From Triparma columacea (lineage: Eukaryota > Sar > Bolidophyceae > Parmales > Triparmaceae), in NCBI GenBank assembly GCA_030267965.1, contig BRYA01001007.1, forward strand, positions 1-26,492: a stretch of DNA of 26,492 bases, in the 5' to 3' direction. Positions 18,505-26,467 of the stretch are shown here, in pieces. Positions within the stretch are counted from its first letter, which is position 1. Each line of letters starts with the position of its first letter. The position numbers and the translations under genes were made by a program. Below the pieces are notes generated by a model. That model had not been told where the DNA came from, ran no database searches, and was given only the letters and a program-made list of their open reading frames with translations.

Positions 18505-20973
18505 ATGTCACCAGAGTCTCCCAATTCACAATCGCCAAAGCTGCCTCCCACCACAAAGGCTCCAACAAACACCCCCCTTGCTATCCACCCCCACCCCCGT
18601 CCTCGTGGTAGGGCTCCTGATAACAAAATATGGGACGAGCATACTGGACAGTGGCTCCAAAAAGCGTTGCCAATAACCCCCAATCTGCCACCTTCCCATC
18701 CTCCTCCTCCCACCGAACCCTCCTCCTCCTCCTCCTCTCAAAGTCTCATCCCCCCATCCCACCCCTCCACTCTCGCCGTATCTTCCAAAGTAGTAACCAC
18801 TACACCCGCCCCTATATTCTCCCTCCTAAAATCTCCTTTCTTCCCTCCCTCCCCCCAAGGCTCTCAATCCGAACCTTCTACCTGTCTAATGGTTGAGGTT
18901 CCATTCTTCGGTGATCCTTACGGTTTCTTCGAATCACCACCAACACAGAAACCAACTGAAGACACCCCCACGCGCGGCCAAAGGAGTACAGTGAAAGGTT
19001 TCTCAGGACTGTTTACAAGGCACAATATCCAACCCACAGAATCATCATCCTCCCCACAACACAAGCGTGGACCGTGGGAACCCAGTGCCCCCTTCCTTCC
19101 AATCGATCCAACGTTATACCCAGAATATGTAAACAAAGAGTTCCCAAGCCCTGATTGGTATGTTCGTCGTAGTGATGATGGTCATTATATAATCCGTCAT
19201 TCGTCGCAGCCCTCTCTCTCAATAAACGGTTTGCGGATGGCTCGACAGTTCAAGAATAAGTTGCTTAGTACTGAAATTACTCAAGAGTTCCCAGGACCTG
19301 AGTGGGATGTAAGAAGGAGGAATGATGGGCATTATATTATTAGACATGAGAGTCAACCGGGGAGGGATATTAATGGCTTAAGAATGGCGAGACACTTCAA
19401 GGCTAGTCTCGAGACACTCAAGGCTAGTCTAATCAGAGAGTCACCCAACTTGCAAAGGGGTAAGGGTAAGGATAAAGAAGGGAAGGGGGGAGATATGGGT
19501 ATCATTAGCTTCGATAAACTCGCACCTTCGGGGGTGGGGAAGAAAACGTCGCGAGGTGGGGGTGGGGGGGGTAAAACAACGAGTAAATCAAGTACGGGAT
19601 TAAGTAACGCTTTTAAGGAAACAGGGAAGAACGTGGGGAAGGGACAGGGTGTTACAAAGGAGATGGTTTTAACAGTGGTAATGTCAGATAAACTGGAAGC
19701 TGGTTTCGTGCCTGTTAGTAATGAAGTACCCAACAGAAGCAAGGACGTACTATCGTACGACCTTAAAAGAGTGAACGAAAACGGGAAGAAACTATTAACG
19801 GAAGGGAAGAAAAGGAAACCACCGAGGAATAGGGAGGTGGGGGAGTGGGGGATTAAGAAGGAAATGAAGAAAGCCAAGTATCAAAATCAATACCAGGCGA
19901 AAGAAAAAAATAGGAAACTGCTTGAGGGGGGGGGGGAGGAGGAGAGCTTGATAACACTGTCAGGTAAAGGTGAAGGTACTCCCCTACCCGTACCCACACC
20001 TAAGGCAGGTGTTAAGTTCTACGCTGTTCGAGGTGGTACCAACCCCGGTGTATACAGCAGTTCCTCCGACGCTAAGTCCTTGGGTAAAGCTGGATCTAAG
20101 GGGACGGAGGTTAAAAGCTTTAATACAGAGATGGAGGCTAGGAGATTCGTGGGGGAGATTGAGGTTAAAGGGAACGAAGAGGAGGTTCAGGAAGCGAAGA
20201 AGGCTAGAATAGTGGAGGAAAAGAGAGTGCAGGAGAAGGGGGGGAAACAAATTAGGGGGGGGATGAAAGGGACGAAAGATATGAAGAAGGGGAAGAAAGA
20301 TACAAAGGGGAGTAAAGATACGAAGAAGGGGTCGAAAGATACGAAGGGTTCTAAAGAAACAAAGGGTTCTAAGGAAGTAAAGGGTAGGAAAATAATAGCA
20401 CAACCACCCCAACCCCCGAGCAACCACCGCCTGTTCTCGGAAGCGGAACCAAAGGAGGTGACTCAGATGTCAGATTCAGCTATGTTACTTATGGGATTTT
20501 CATCATCTGGACTACCATCACCATCATCTTCAGTAGACGAAGAAGACGAAGTGGATAAGGGGGAGGTATATATTAAAGGTTCTCAGGTGTACGGAAAAAG
20601 CAAACTCAATACAAGTGTGTCAGTAAATTCGGTCTCAGTAAAATCACGTAATGAACGCTCGGAAGATCCCCCCCCAGGAAGGGGTGGGAAGGTATTTAAA
20701 TTCAGTGCACACGAAGCCTTCTTTAGTAAAGTCGGTAGTAGGGTTAAAGGTGCGTCTACAAACATGCCGGAATCACCGCTGTCTAAATTAGGGGGTACTA
20801 CTAGTAGTCAGAAAGAAAAAGGGAAGGGGAAGGGAAAAGGTGGAGGGAAGGCGAAAAGGAGAATTGAGGGGGGAATGGGGGGGGGAGGGGGAGATAGCCT
20901 TATGGGAATATCAGATACACAAACGAAGAAGGTGAAGAGGAAAAAGGGGGGGGAGATGAAGACTGACGGTTGA
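18505..20973 (+). CDS. Unknown protein with AT-hook-like motif, two W/GHY modules and RNase H1 N-terminal (viroplasmin-type) domain
   Basis: A single 822-residue frame. Residues 28-50 contain PRPRGRAPDNKIWDEHTGQW, an AT-hook-like RGR core followed by a WDExTGxW motif. Residues 211-254 and 260-301 are two copies of the module (KEFPSPDWYVRR..DGHYIIRH and QEFPGPEWDVRR..DGHYIIRH, each ending in MARxFK). Residues 502-552 read KFYAVRGGTNPGVYSSSSDA..EVKSFNTEMEARRFV, which fits the RNase H1 hybrid-binding / caulimovirus-viroplasmin fold (YAVRxGxxPGVY..F.t..EA..F). Lys/Gly/Ser repeats (GSKDTKKGSKDTKG, near 590-630) and other basic segments fill the rest. Nucleic-acid binding, perhaps of RNA:DNA hybrids, is inferred; no nuclease domain is present. 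Codon use is more A/T-rich than in ODA1 or the racemase gene. Confidence 0.78.
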   Translation: MSPESPNSQSPKLPPTTKAPTNTPLAIHPHPRPRGRAPDNKIWDEHTGQWLQKALPITPNLPPSHPPPPTEPSSSSSSQSLIPPSHPSTLAVSSKVVTTTPAPIFSLLKSPFFPPSPQGSQSEPSTCLMVEVPFFGDPYGFFESPPTQKPTEDTPTRGQRSTVKGFSGLFTRHNIQPTESSSSPQHKRGPWEPSAPFLPIDPTLYPEYVNKEFPSPDWYVRRSDDGHYIIRHSSQPSLSINGLRMARQFKNKLLSTEITQEFPGPEWDVRRRNDGHYIIRHESQPGRDINGLRMARHFKASLETLKASLIRESPNLQRGKGKDKEGKGGDMGIISFDKLAPSGVGKKTSRGGGGGGKTTSKSSTGLSNAFKETGKNVGKGQGVTKEMVLTVVMSDKLEAGFVPVSNEVPNRSKDVLSYDLKRVNENGKKLLTEGKKRKPPRNREVGEWGIKKEMKKAKYQNQYQAKEKNRKLLEGGGEEESLITLSGKGEGTPLPVPTPKAGVKFYAVRGGTNPGVYSSSSDAKSLGKAGSKGTEVKSFNTEMEARRFVGEIEVKGNEEEVQEAKKARIVEEKRVQEKGGKQIRGGMKGTKDMKKGKKDTKGSKDTKKGSKDTKGSKETKGSKEVKGRKIIAQPPQPPSNHRLFSEAEPKEVTQMSDSAMLLMGFSSSGLPSPSSSVDEEDEVDKGEVYIKGSQVYGKSKLNTSVSVNSVSVKSRNERSEDPPPGRGGKVFKFSAHEAFFSKVGSRVKGASTNMPESPLSKLGGTTSSQKEKGKGKGKGGGKAKRRIEGGMGGGGGDSLMGISDTQTKKVKRKKGGEMKTDG
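19135..19407 (+). other. Two tandem W/GHY modules
   Basis: Copies start at 19135 (KEFPSPDWYVRR) and 19282 (QEFPGPEWDVRR), about 49 residues apart. Both contain DGHYIIRH and NGLRMAR followed by FK. They resemble each other more than the copy in the 15690-17828 gene, so the tandem duplication is younger than the split between the two genes. Confidence 0.85.
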
Positions 20974-21388
20974 GGATTTAGGGTCAAGGGGAAAATTGTT
21001 GGGGAGGGGAATCTTTAGATAAGCAAACAACAACAGAAGTTATGGAGACGACAAGCGAGGATGGAGGTGATGGAAAAGACACTGATTTCAAGGAGGAGAG
21101 AACACGACAGAAGCAGGAAGTGTGAAAGTTGGCATTGAAGAATGGCCTCAGCCTGCGTCAACAACAAGGTAGATGTGGGGGTCCAGAATAAGCGCCAGAC
21201 TTATGTTTGGTAAGAAGCTCGTGATATTTTTCTTTCAATTCCTGTTAATTAAAACACTTTTTCGTCTCTCTTCTGCTTTACACCAACCGACACCGAACCT
21301 TTCCACCATTAGAAAAGGTTCCCCTTGCTCCCTTTGCTTCCCCTCTTTGTTCTTTTCTCTCGCCCTTTCTCAACGCCCTAAAACGATT
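20974..21388. other. Intergenic region between convergent genes
   Basis: Contains the 3' ends of the 18505 gene and of the cold-shock gene. Nothing else is supported; the open frame running through 21173-21532 is antisense to the cold-shock gene. Confidence 0.4.
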
Positions 21389-21781
21389 TTAGTACCCGTC
21401 ATTGTAGTCGTCCCTCGGTTGGAACGGCGCCCCCTTAACGTTCTCTCCCCCAGGTCCCGTAACATCGATAGCCTTGGTCTTCCCGCTCTGGTCCTCAATG
21501 ACCTTGAACTCCACCTCTTCCCCGTCCGCTAGGGAGCGGAAGCCGTCGGCCACGATGCTGGTCTGGTGGACGAAGACGTCGGAGGAACCGTCGGTGGGGA
21601 CGATGAAGCCGAAACCCTTCTGGGAGTTGAACCACTTTACCGTGCCAGTCTTGATGTCGGTCTCGGACATTAGGACGGGGAGACCGCGGTGGAAGGCACG
21701 GGAGGTGGGGGCGGGGGCGAAAGCTCGGGTGGCCGGCAGGGACATGAGGGCCATAGAGCCGAGGATACTTTTGAACATCAT
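21389..21781 (-). CDS. Cold-shock domain protein, probably plastid-targeted
   Basis: An intact 130-residue frame. Residues 39-109 are a cold-shock domain, beginning [10 protein letters not shown], with RNP1 KGFGFIVP and RNP2 DVFVHQTS, the nucleic-acid binding motifs. It binds single-stranded RNA or DNA and usually acts as an RNA chaperone. Residues 1-38 are [20 protein letters not shown] followed by [10 protein letters not shown]: a hydrophobic signal peptide, a cut site after Ala and Phe at +1, the ASAFAP-type pattern that directs proteins into complex plastids of heterokont algae. Two start Met lie side by side (21781 and 21778). The C-terminus is a short acidic/Tyr tail. It converges with the 18505-20973 gene. 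Confidence 0.92.
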   Translation of the reverse strand: MMFKSILGSMALMSLPATRAFAPAPTSRAFHRGLPVLMSETDIKTGTVKWFNSQKGFGFIVPTDGSSDVFVHQTSIVADGFRSLADGEEVEFKVIEDQSGKTKAIDVTGPGGENVKGAPFQPRDDYNDGY

Positions 21782-21834
21782 TAAGTGAGGGGATTGGGGT
21801 CGGGTGTATTTACTGGTGAGGTTCTGGGATGGGA

Positions 21835-21906
21835 GGGAGGGTGGGTGGGTGGGAGGGAGGGAAGGAGGGTGTGGTTAGTTAGGAGATGCGAGTGTTGGTT
21901 TGGTGA

Positions 21907-21944
<38 letters not shown>

Positions 21945-22065
21945 GTATGTATGTGTGTGCAGGTGTGTAGGAACGACCCTAATTGTGTGGGTGTGTGTGT
22001 GTGTCCTACCCACCCACCCGCATACCCACACCCACACCCACATACATACATACAACACCCCTCCA
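21835..22065. repeat. Purine-rich, (GT)n then (CA)n simple repeats
   Basis: 21835-21880 is GGGAGG/GGTGGG-rich. 21906-21960 is (GT)n with TATG interruptions, and 21984-22005 is a second GT block. 22007-22055 is CCCACC and (CA)n. The GT blocks and the CA block are mutually complementary. The Cys-Val-Cys-Val frames here are products of the repeat. Confidence 0.9.
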
Positions 22066-23026
22066 ATCCCTCCTCCATACAGTCTCATAGTCCTCTAAAT
22101 CTCATCTCCATGTCAACCAGCTGTAGTCGTGTTTGATGATGTTTGTGTCATTTTATTTCTTTTCAAACTCATTATAATGTGTATGTGTGTATACGTATGT
22201 GTCATAAAGACGTGTATGTGAATATATATCCTCAATTTAGCATATAATAGTCAGTAGGAGATAAAATAGTCAGAAGAAAAGAAGCAGCGCTCTGATCCGT
22301 TAACACTGACTCATTAAAAATAACACTAAGTTACTGTAGAGGTGCAATAAGGGCTTTGAGGGGACGTTTGGGGGTATATATTCACACATATACACATATA
22401 ACACACAATAACGCCCAGTTTAAATACTTACAGCTACAATAAAATTGTGGAGCAAATCAGGGAAAGCAAGTGGGTGGACAGCCTGATTGGCCTTGGAATT
22501 GAGAAAATGAAGAGGGTTAGTAACGAAAGATGAAAACACAATTCTTTCTGCTTTGCTTATAACAGATTACATGTAAGTGCGAGCGCTTGCCTTTGGCCTG
22601 CGACCCTAAAACAGGATGAGCTTTTCAATGCCACCCAACCCACCCTTGCTGAGAAGCGTGGCTCGGACACCTTCGACGCGCTTGGACTGACAATAAACCA
22701 CAGTTCGTCTAATTTGTTTAAGGCCTTTCGTCCAATTTCATTATCCCACAACATCTATTTCATTACCACTCCGCCTCCACGAACAAAACTGGACTCCACA
22801 AACTCACAAACCCACCAATTTTCTTTCTGACTACAAAGGCTTTACGAAAAAAAAACTTTGGAGTCTTAAACAACAATATCTCATCCAAACACTATATAAA
22901 TACAACATACACACCCTAATAACAAGATATCAGAAATAAAACCACCACAAACCCTCCACACCGCCCCTCTTCCACTCCTCCCTCCTTCCTTCTCTCTCTC
23001 CACCCCCTCCTCCTCAATCCAAAACA
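22066..23026. promoter_or_regulatory. Gene-poor AT-rich stretch with promoter of the cyclophilin-SYF2 gene
   Basis: No conserved coding region or RNA gene is recognised; a 65-codon minus-strand frame at 22557-22754 has no ATG-proximal support. TATATAAAT at 22893-22901 is a good TATA-like box 126 bases before the ATG at 23027, followed by a C/T-rich leader. Confidence 0.5.
22893..22901 (+). promoter_or_regulatory. TATA-like box
   Basis: TATATAAAT, the best TATA match upstream of the cyclophilin-SYF2 gene; a start site 25-35 bases downstream would leave a C/T-rich leader of about 95 bases. Confidence 0.45.
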
Positions 23027-24420
23027 ATGCCTACCCTATGTTTCCTCCGTATAACCTCCGCCTCCCACCCTCTCGGTACTCTAACAATATCCCTCCGTTC
23101 CGATATCTGTCCTCGTACTTGTGCGAACTTCTCTCAGCTATGTGTTAGGGAGGGGGGGTACCAGGATAGCGTTTGTCATAGACTTATTAAAGGGTTTATG
23201 ACGCAAATGGGAGACTTTGAAAGAGGGGATGGGACGGGGGGGAAGAGCATTTATGGAGATAGGTAAGGAAGGGATTGGAAGGGAAGGCTACATTGACAAG
23301 TACATTGACAACTACATCTCATCTATATCTCTCATCTATATCTAACCCCTCCTCCCCCCCCCTCTCCCCCCTCCCCTCCCATAGGTTTGATGATGAGAAT
23401 TTCATCTTAAAGCATTCCCACCGTGGTGTCCTCTCAATGGCAAACTGTGGTCCCCACACCAACGGTTCCCAGTTCTTCATCCTGTTTTCCCCCGCCCCCC
23501 ACCTCGACAACAAGCACGTAGTGTTCGGTGAGATTGTCGGGGAGGAGAGCTTTAAGGTACTCGACGCGATGGAGAGGGTTACCACGGGGAAGGGGGATAG
23601 ACCGACTAGGGAGGTTAGGATCGAGGCTTGTGGGGTTTTGGAGGAGGAAGAGGAAGAGGAGGAGGGGGGGAAGGTCGAGGGAGGGAGAGGGAAGGATGAG
23701 GAGAAGAAATACGACACGGAGGGGGAAGGGAAGGGGGGGGGGAGAAGCGACGTACCCGAGGAGGAGGAGGAGGATAAGGAGTCGGTGGTTACGGACCCTC
23801 TCCTCTCTGTGGACACTAGTAAGATGAGTAAGGTAGAGCTCCGTCTCCACAAGCTCAAGCTTAAGATGAACCAGTCAAGACGCCTTAACAGGAACGAGGT
23901 TATGGAGGAAGGGAGGCGGCTAGGTGACGGGGGTAAAAAGGAGGCACGCACGATTAGGAAGAAAGACAGGGAGAAAAGAGACAGGGAAAGGAAGAACCTA
24001 GGAACCGCGGAACTCTCCACAAGCGCGACAGATGCGATCTGGGGGCAAGAGAAAAAGGAAGAGAAGGATAAGAGGAGAGGGAACTTCGGGTGGGAGATGT
24101 ACAACTCCGGGACGCAACACAGGGCTTACGAGAAGAGAGTTGAAGGCATGGTTACAGACGGTCATCGTGACACTGGTGTCTACGATCCCGCTGCTTTGGA
24201 CAACGGGGGATCGACTAAACAAGAGGGTGTTAAGAGGATGGCGAAGGAAGCGAGGGAAAGGAGGGAGGTTAGCAAGAGGAGACATAGGACGGAACTTGAG
24301 GGGGAAGATGTGACGAGCATCAACGAGAGGAACAAGGTATTCAACAAGAAAATTAAAAGAGTGTATGATAAGTATACTACGGAAATTAGACAGAACCTTG
24401 AAAGGGGGACGGCACTGTAA
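23027..24420 (+). CDS. Cyclophilin-SYF2 fusion protein (peptidyl-prolyl isomerase joined to splicing factor SYF2)
   Basis: Exons 23027-23262 and 23385-24420, phase 2 intron GTAAGG...CATAG, give 423 residues. Residues 1-164 are a cyclophilin: HRLIKGFMTQMGDF, GTGGKSIYGDRFDDENF, MANCGPHTNGSQFFI and KHVVFGEI. Arg52, Phe57, Met58, Gln60, Phe110 and His123 match CypA Arg55, Phe60, Met61, Gln63, Phe113 and His126. The CypA Trp121 place is His118, which predicts weak cyclosporin binding. Residues 165-225 are a Glu/Gly/Lys linker. Residues 226-423 match SYF2: ELRLHKLKLKMNQSRRLNRNEV, the central charged helices, INERNKVFNKK and YTTEIRQNLERGTAL, the nearly invariant SYF2 end. SYF2 belongs to the spliceosomal NTC-related proteins, and several cyclophilins bind the activated spliceosome, so the fusion puts two splicing partners in one chain. 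Confidence 0.92.
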
Positions 24421-24476
24421 AGGGAGGGGGGGGGGAAGGGGGGGGAGAGGGGAAGAGAAGGGAAGAGAAGTACATG
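24421..24476 (+). other. G-run tract (possible G-quadruplex) after the cyclophilin-SYF2 stop
   Basis: The transcript strand has runs of 10, 8 and 4 or more G within 35 bases directly after the stop codon, followed by GGGAAGAGAA repeats. At least four G-tracts of three or more are present, enough for a quadruplex in the 3' UTR. Confidence 0.6.
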
Positions 24477-24832
24477 TGAAGAAGGAGAATTGAATAATAA
24501 GAGGAAGGATATCGTTGAAGAACGAACGCGACGACACGGGGGGACTACACTACCTTTTCCGCTTTGATTATATGATATAAAACCTTTTCCCTACTCCCCA
24601 ACCACAACCTTGATAAACTTGATGATAACCTGATGAGGTTCGGAGAAGGGACAAAAAAAGAGGAACAAAAAGGAAGGGGAAAAAGCAACCTCTACTTCGT
24701 CTCTACCGTACCTCAGAATTCATTGAGGGTTCAAACTGTCAACGTTGTCAACGAAAAGACAGTATAATAAGTCCAGGGTTAAGGTTAGGTTTCCAAAAGG
24801 ACAGTATAAAAGATCCTCCCTCCGTCCCTACA
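24477..24832. promoter_or_regulatory. Intergenic region before the LRR gene
   Basis: No gene seen. GACAGTATAA occurs twice (around 24758 and 24800). The second includes the TATA-like box of the LRR gene. AGGGTTAAGGTTAGG at 24776-24790 is a short telomere-like motif between them. Confidence 0.45.
24805..24812 (+). promoter_or_regulatory. TATA-like box close to the start codon
   Basis: TATAAAAG lies 28 bases before the ATG at 24833. At usual TATA-to-start spacing, transcription would begin at or next to the ATG, so either the leader is almost absent or the box is not used. Confidence 0.5.
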
Positions 24833-25876
24833 ATGAGTGAATTAGACTTTGCTTACGATGATGATGATGGTGATGAGCATGGTGATGACTATAGTGATAA
24901 CTATGGAGACTATGATGAACCAGAAGATGGGTACTCTCCCCTTCCCAAAACAGCAGTATACTCCGGAAGAGGGAGCTTCATGAACAATGATGAACTCACA
25001 GAAGTGACTTTTGCACAAGGAGTGACGTCGATTCCTAATAACACCTTCAATGGGTGCTCCTCCCTCACGGCCATCACCATCCCGGACGGAGTGACGAAGA
25101 TTGGCTTTCAGGCCTTCTTGGGATGCTCCTCCCTCACGGCCATCACCATCCCAGACAGAGTGACGAAGATTGGCACTTACACCTTCATGGGATGCTCCTC
25201 CCTCACGGCCATCACAATCCCGGACGGAGTGACGACGATTGGCAATTACGCGTTCAACGAATGCTCCTCCCTCACGGCCATCACAATCCCGGACGGAGTG
25301 ACGACGATTGGCAATTACGCGTTCAACGAATGCTCCTCCCTCACGGCCATCACAATCCCGGACGGAGTGACGACGATTCGCAATCACACCTTCAATAGAT
25401 GCTCCTCCCTCGCAGCCATGGCTATCCCAGACGGAGTGACAATGATTGGCGAAGCCGCCTTCCAGTGGTGCTCCTCCCTCACTGCCATCACCATCCCAGA
25501 TGGAGTGACGTCGATTGGCCGTGCCGCCTTCAGGCATTGCTCCTCCCTGACGAAACTTATTCTATCTCCTGCCGTTTCCATCGGTGAAGACTGCTTCTCG
25601 AACTGCACTGCCCTAATCGCTGCCGCTGCTGATAAAAATATGCCGACAGTCGAGGACCTTCTCCATTACAGGTGGCACCGCAACGTCGCTGTGGTCGAAC
25701 GCGTCAACGCTCTGCTGTGCCTCAAGGGAACCTGGGATCACGTGGAGAATCAACCCAGCGGACCGGAAAGTCTGAAGAGGAAACGAACGGACGGAGTCGA
25801 AGCCCCGCTAAAGGCAAGTGAGGCACGTGACAAGATCCCGAAAGTTTTGTGGAGAGTAATTCTGGAATTCCTGTAA
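24833..25876 (+). CDS. BspA-like leucine-rich repeat protein (LRR_5)
   Basis: A 347-residue frame. Residues 1-40 are very acidic (YDDDDGDEHGDDYSDNYGDY). Residues 54-265 hold nine 23-residue repeats of the type CSSLTAITIPDGVTTIGNYAF, the Treponema/BspA LRR pattern that forms a solenoid. The C-terminal part (about 266-347) contains VEDLLHYRWHRNVAVVERVNALL, then a basic KRKRT stretch and a hydrophobic KVLWRVILEFL end; similar tails follow LRR_5 solenoids in stramenopile algae as far as I recall. No signal peptide or membrane segment is visible, so it is likely intracellular. Function of these large families is unknown; protein binding is assumed. The uninterrupted frame and near-identical units suggest ongoing copy-number change. 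Confidence 0.9.
   Translation: MSELDFAYDDDDGDEHGDDYSDNYGDYDEPEDGYSPLPKTAVYSGRGSFMNNDELTEVTFAQGVTSIPNNTFNGCSSLTAITIPDGVTKIGFQAFLGCSSLTAITIPDRVTKIGTYTFMGCSSLTAITIPDGVTTIGNYAFNECSSLTAITIPDGVTTIGNYAFNECSSLTAITIPDGVTTIRNHTFNRCSSLAAMAIPDGVTMIGEAAFQWCSSLTAITIPDGVTSIGRAAFRHCSSLTKLILSPAVSIGEDCFSNCTALIAAAADKNMPTVEDLLHYRWHRNVAVVERVNALLCLKGTWDHVENQPSGPESLKRKRTDGVEAPLKASEARDKIPKVLWRVILEFL
25192..25378 (+). repeat. Perfect 69-bp tandem repeat within the LRR gene
   Basis: The sequence has an exact 69-base period over 187 bases: copies at 25192-25260, 25261-25329 and part of a third to 25378. The flanking LRR units are diverged, so this is a recent duplication of one 23-codon unit. Confidence 0.95.
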
Positions 25877-25988
25877 ACTCTTTGTTGTTGAATCAATCGT
25901 TCTCAATTTTTTATCTGAGACACCCACGACACCACAGGGGAAGAGTGGAAAAAAAGATGAAGAAAAGGACAAACAGAAGGAGTCTTTA

Positions 25989-26010
25989 TCTCTCTCTCTC
26001 TCTCTCTCTC
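25989..26010. repeat. (TC)11 microsatellite
   Basis: Eleven perfect TC units in the short spacer between the LRR gene and the 26063 gene; it lies in the leader of the latter. Confidence 0.95.
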
Positions 26011-26062
26011 ACCTCTCTTTTTCCTCCAAAGAAGGCCGAGTAACTGAAAAAATAATCAGCCC

Positions 26063-26467
26063 ATGGAATGGCAGGAGAAGGTCTTCAGTCCCCTGGACGT
26101 GATGCTCCTCCACTCCGAGTTCGGTCAAACAGCCGACCCCCTCCTCTCCGCCTCTTTAAAGCGTGATCACTACAAGAGGGAGGAGGAGCGGTTCATGTAC
26201 AGGGACCCTCAGGTTGGGGACCCTCAGGTTGAGGAGGGCCCTAAGAGGCCCGGGGGGGGGGAGGGGAAGGGAGGGGCGGGGTGGACGACGGAGAAACCAA
26301 GGACCAAGCTGGAGATGAGGAGGAGAAGCACAGTCAACTGGAGCTTGGGGGACGAGGGGTATGACCAGGAGGAAGGTGAGGGGGAAGAGGGGAGGGGCGG
26401 GCGGGCGGGCGGGGGGGGAGGGGGAGGGGGAGACGAAGACGCGACGATGAATCCGCGAAGAGTATAG
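26063..26467 (+). CDS. Hypothetical protein, Glu/Gly-rich C-terminal half
   Basis: A 134-residue frame from ATG to TAG. Residues 1-45 (MEWQEKVFSPLDVMLLHSEF... LKRDHYKREEERFMY) look like ordinary folded sequence with amphipathic helices. Residues 46-58 carry a RDPQV/GDPQV duplication made by a 15-base direct repeat (26202 and 26217). The remainder is Pro/Gly/Glu-rich and includes a run of Gly coded by a long G tract. I recognise no family. The gene could continue through an intron (GGAAGGTGAGGG at 26371-26382 resembles a donor) beyond the window, so the C-terminus is uncertain. Confidence 0.5.
   Translation: MEWQEKVFSPLDVMLLHSEFGQTADPLLSASLKRDHYKREEERFMYRDPQVGDPQVEEGPKRPGGGEGKGGAGWTTEKPRTKLEMRRRSTVNWSLGDEGYDQEEGEGEEGRGGRAGGGGGGGGDEDATMNPRRV

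Noticed and set aside
21875..22136. Cys-Val and Thr-His repeat frames
   Set aside because: Translation of GT/CA microsatellites in all frames; no start context or conserved residue.
22557..22754. 65-codon minus-strand frame in the gene-poor stretch
   Set aside because: No family likeness, neighbour or splice support; length is expected by chance.
25192..25378. CRISPR-like direct repeats
   Set aside because: Head-to-tail 69-base period without spacers, inside an LRR coding frame in a eukaryotic genome.
24842..25537. 231-codon minus-strand frame with repeats opposite the LRR gene
   Set aside because: Its repetitiveness mirrors the LRR units on the plus strand; no start context or homology.
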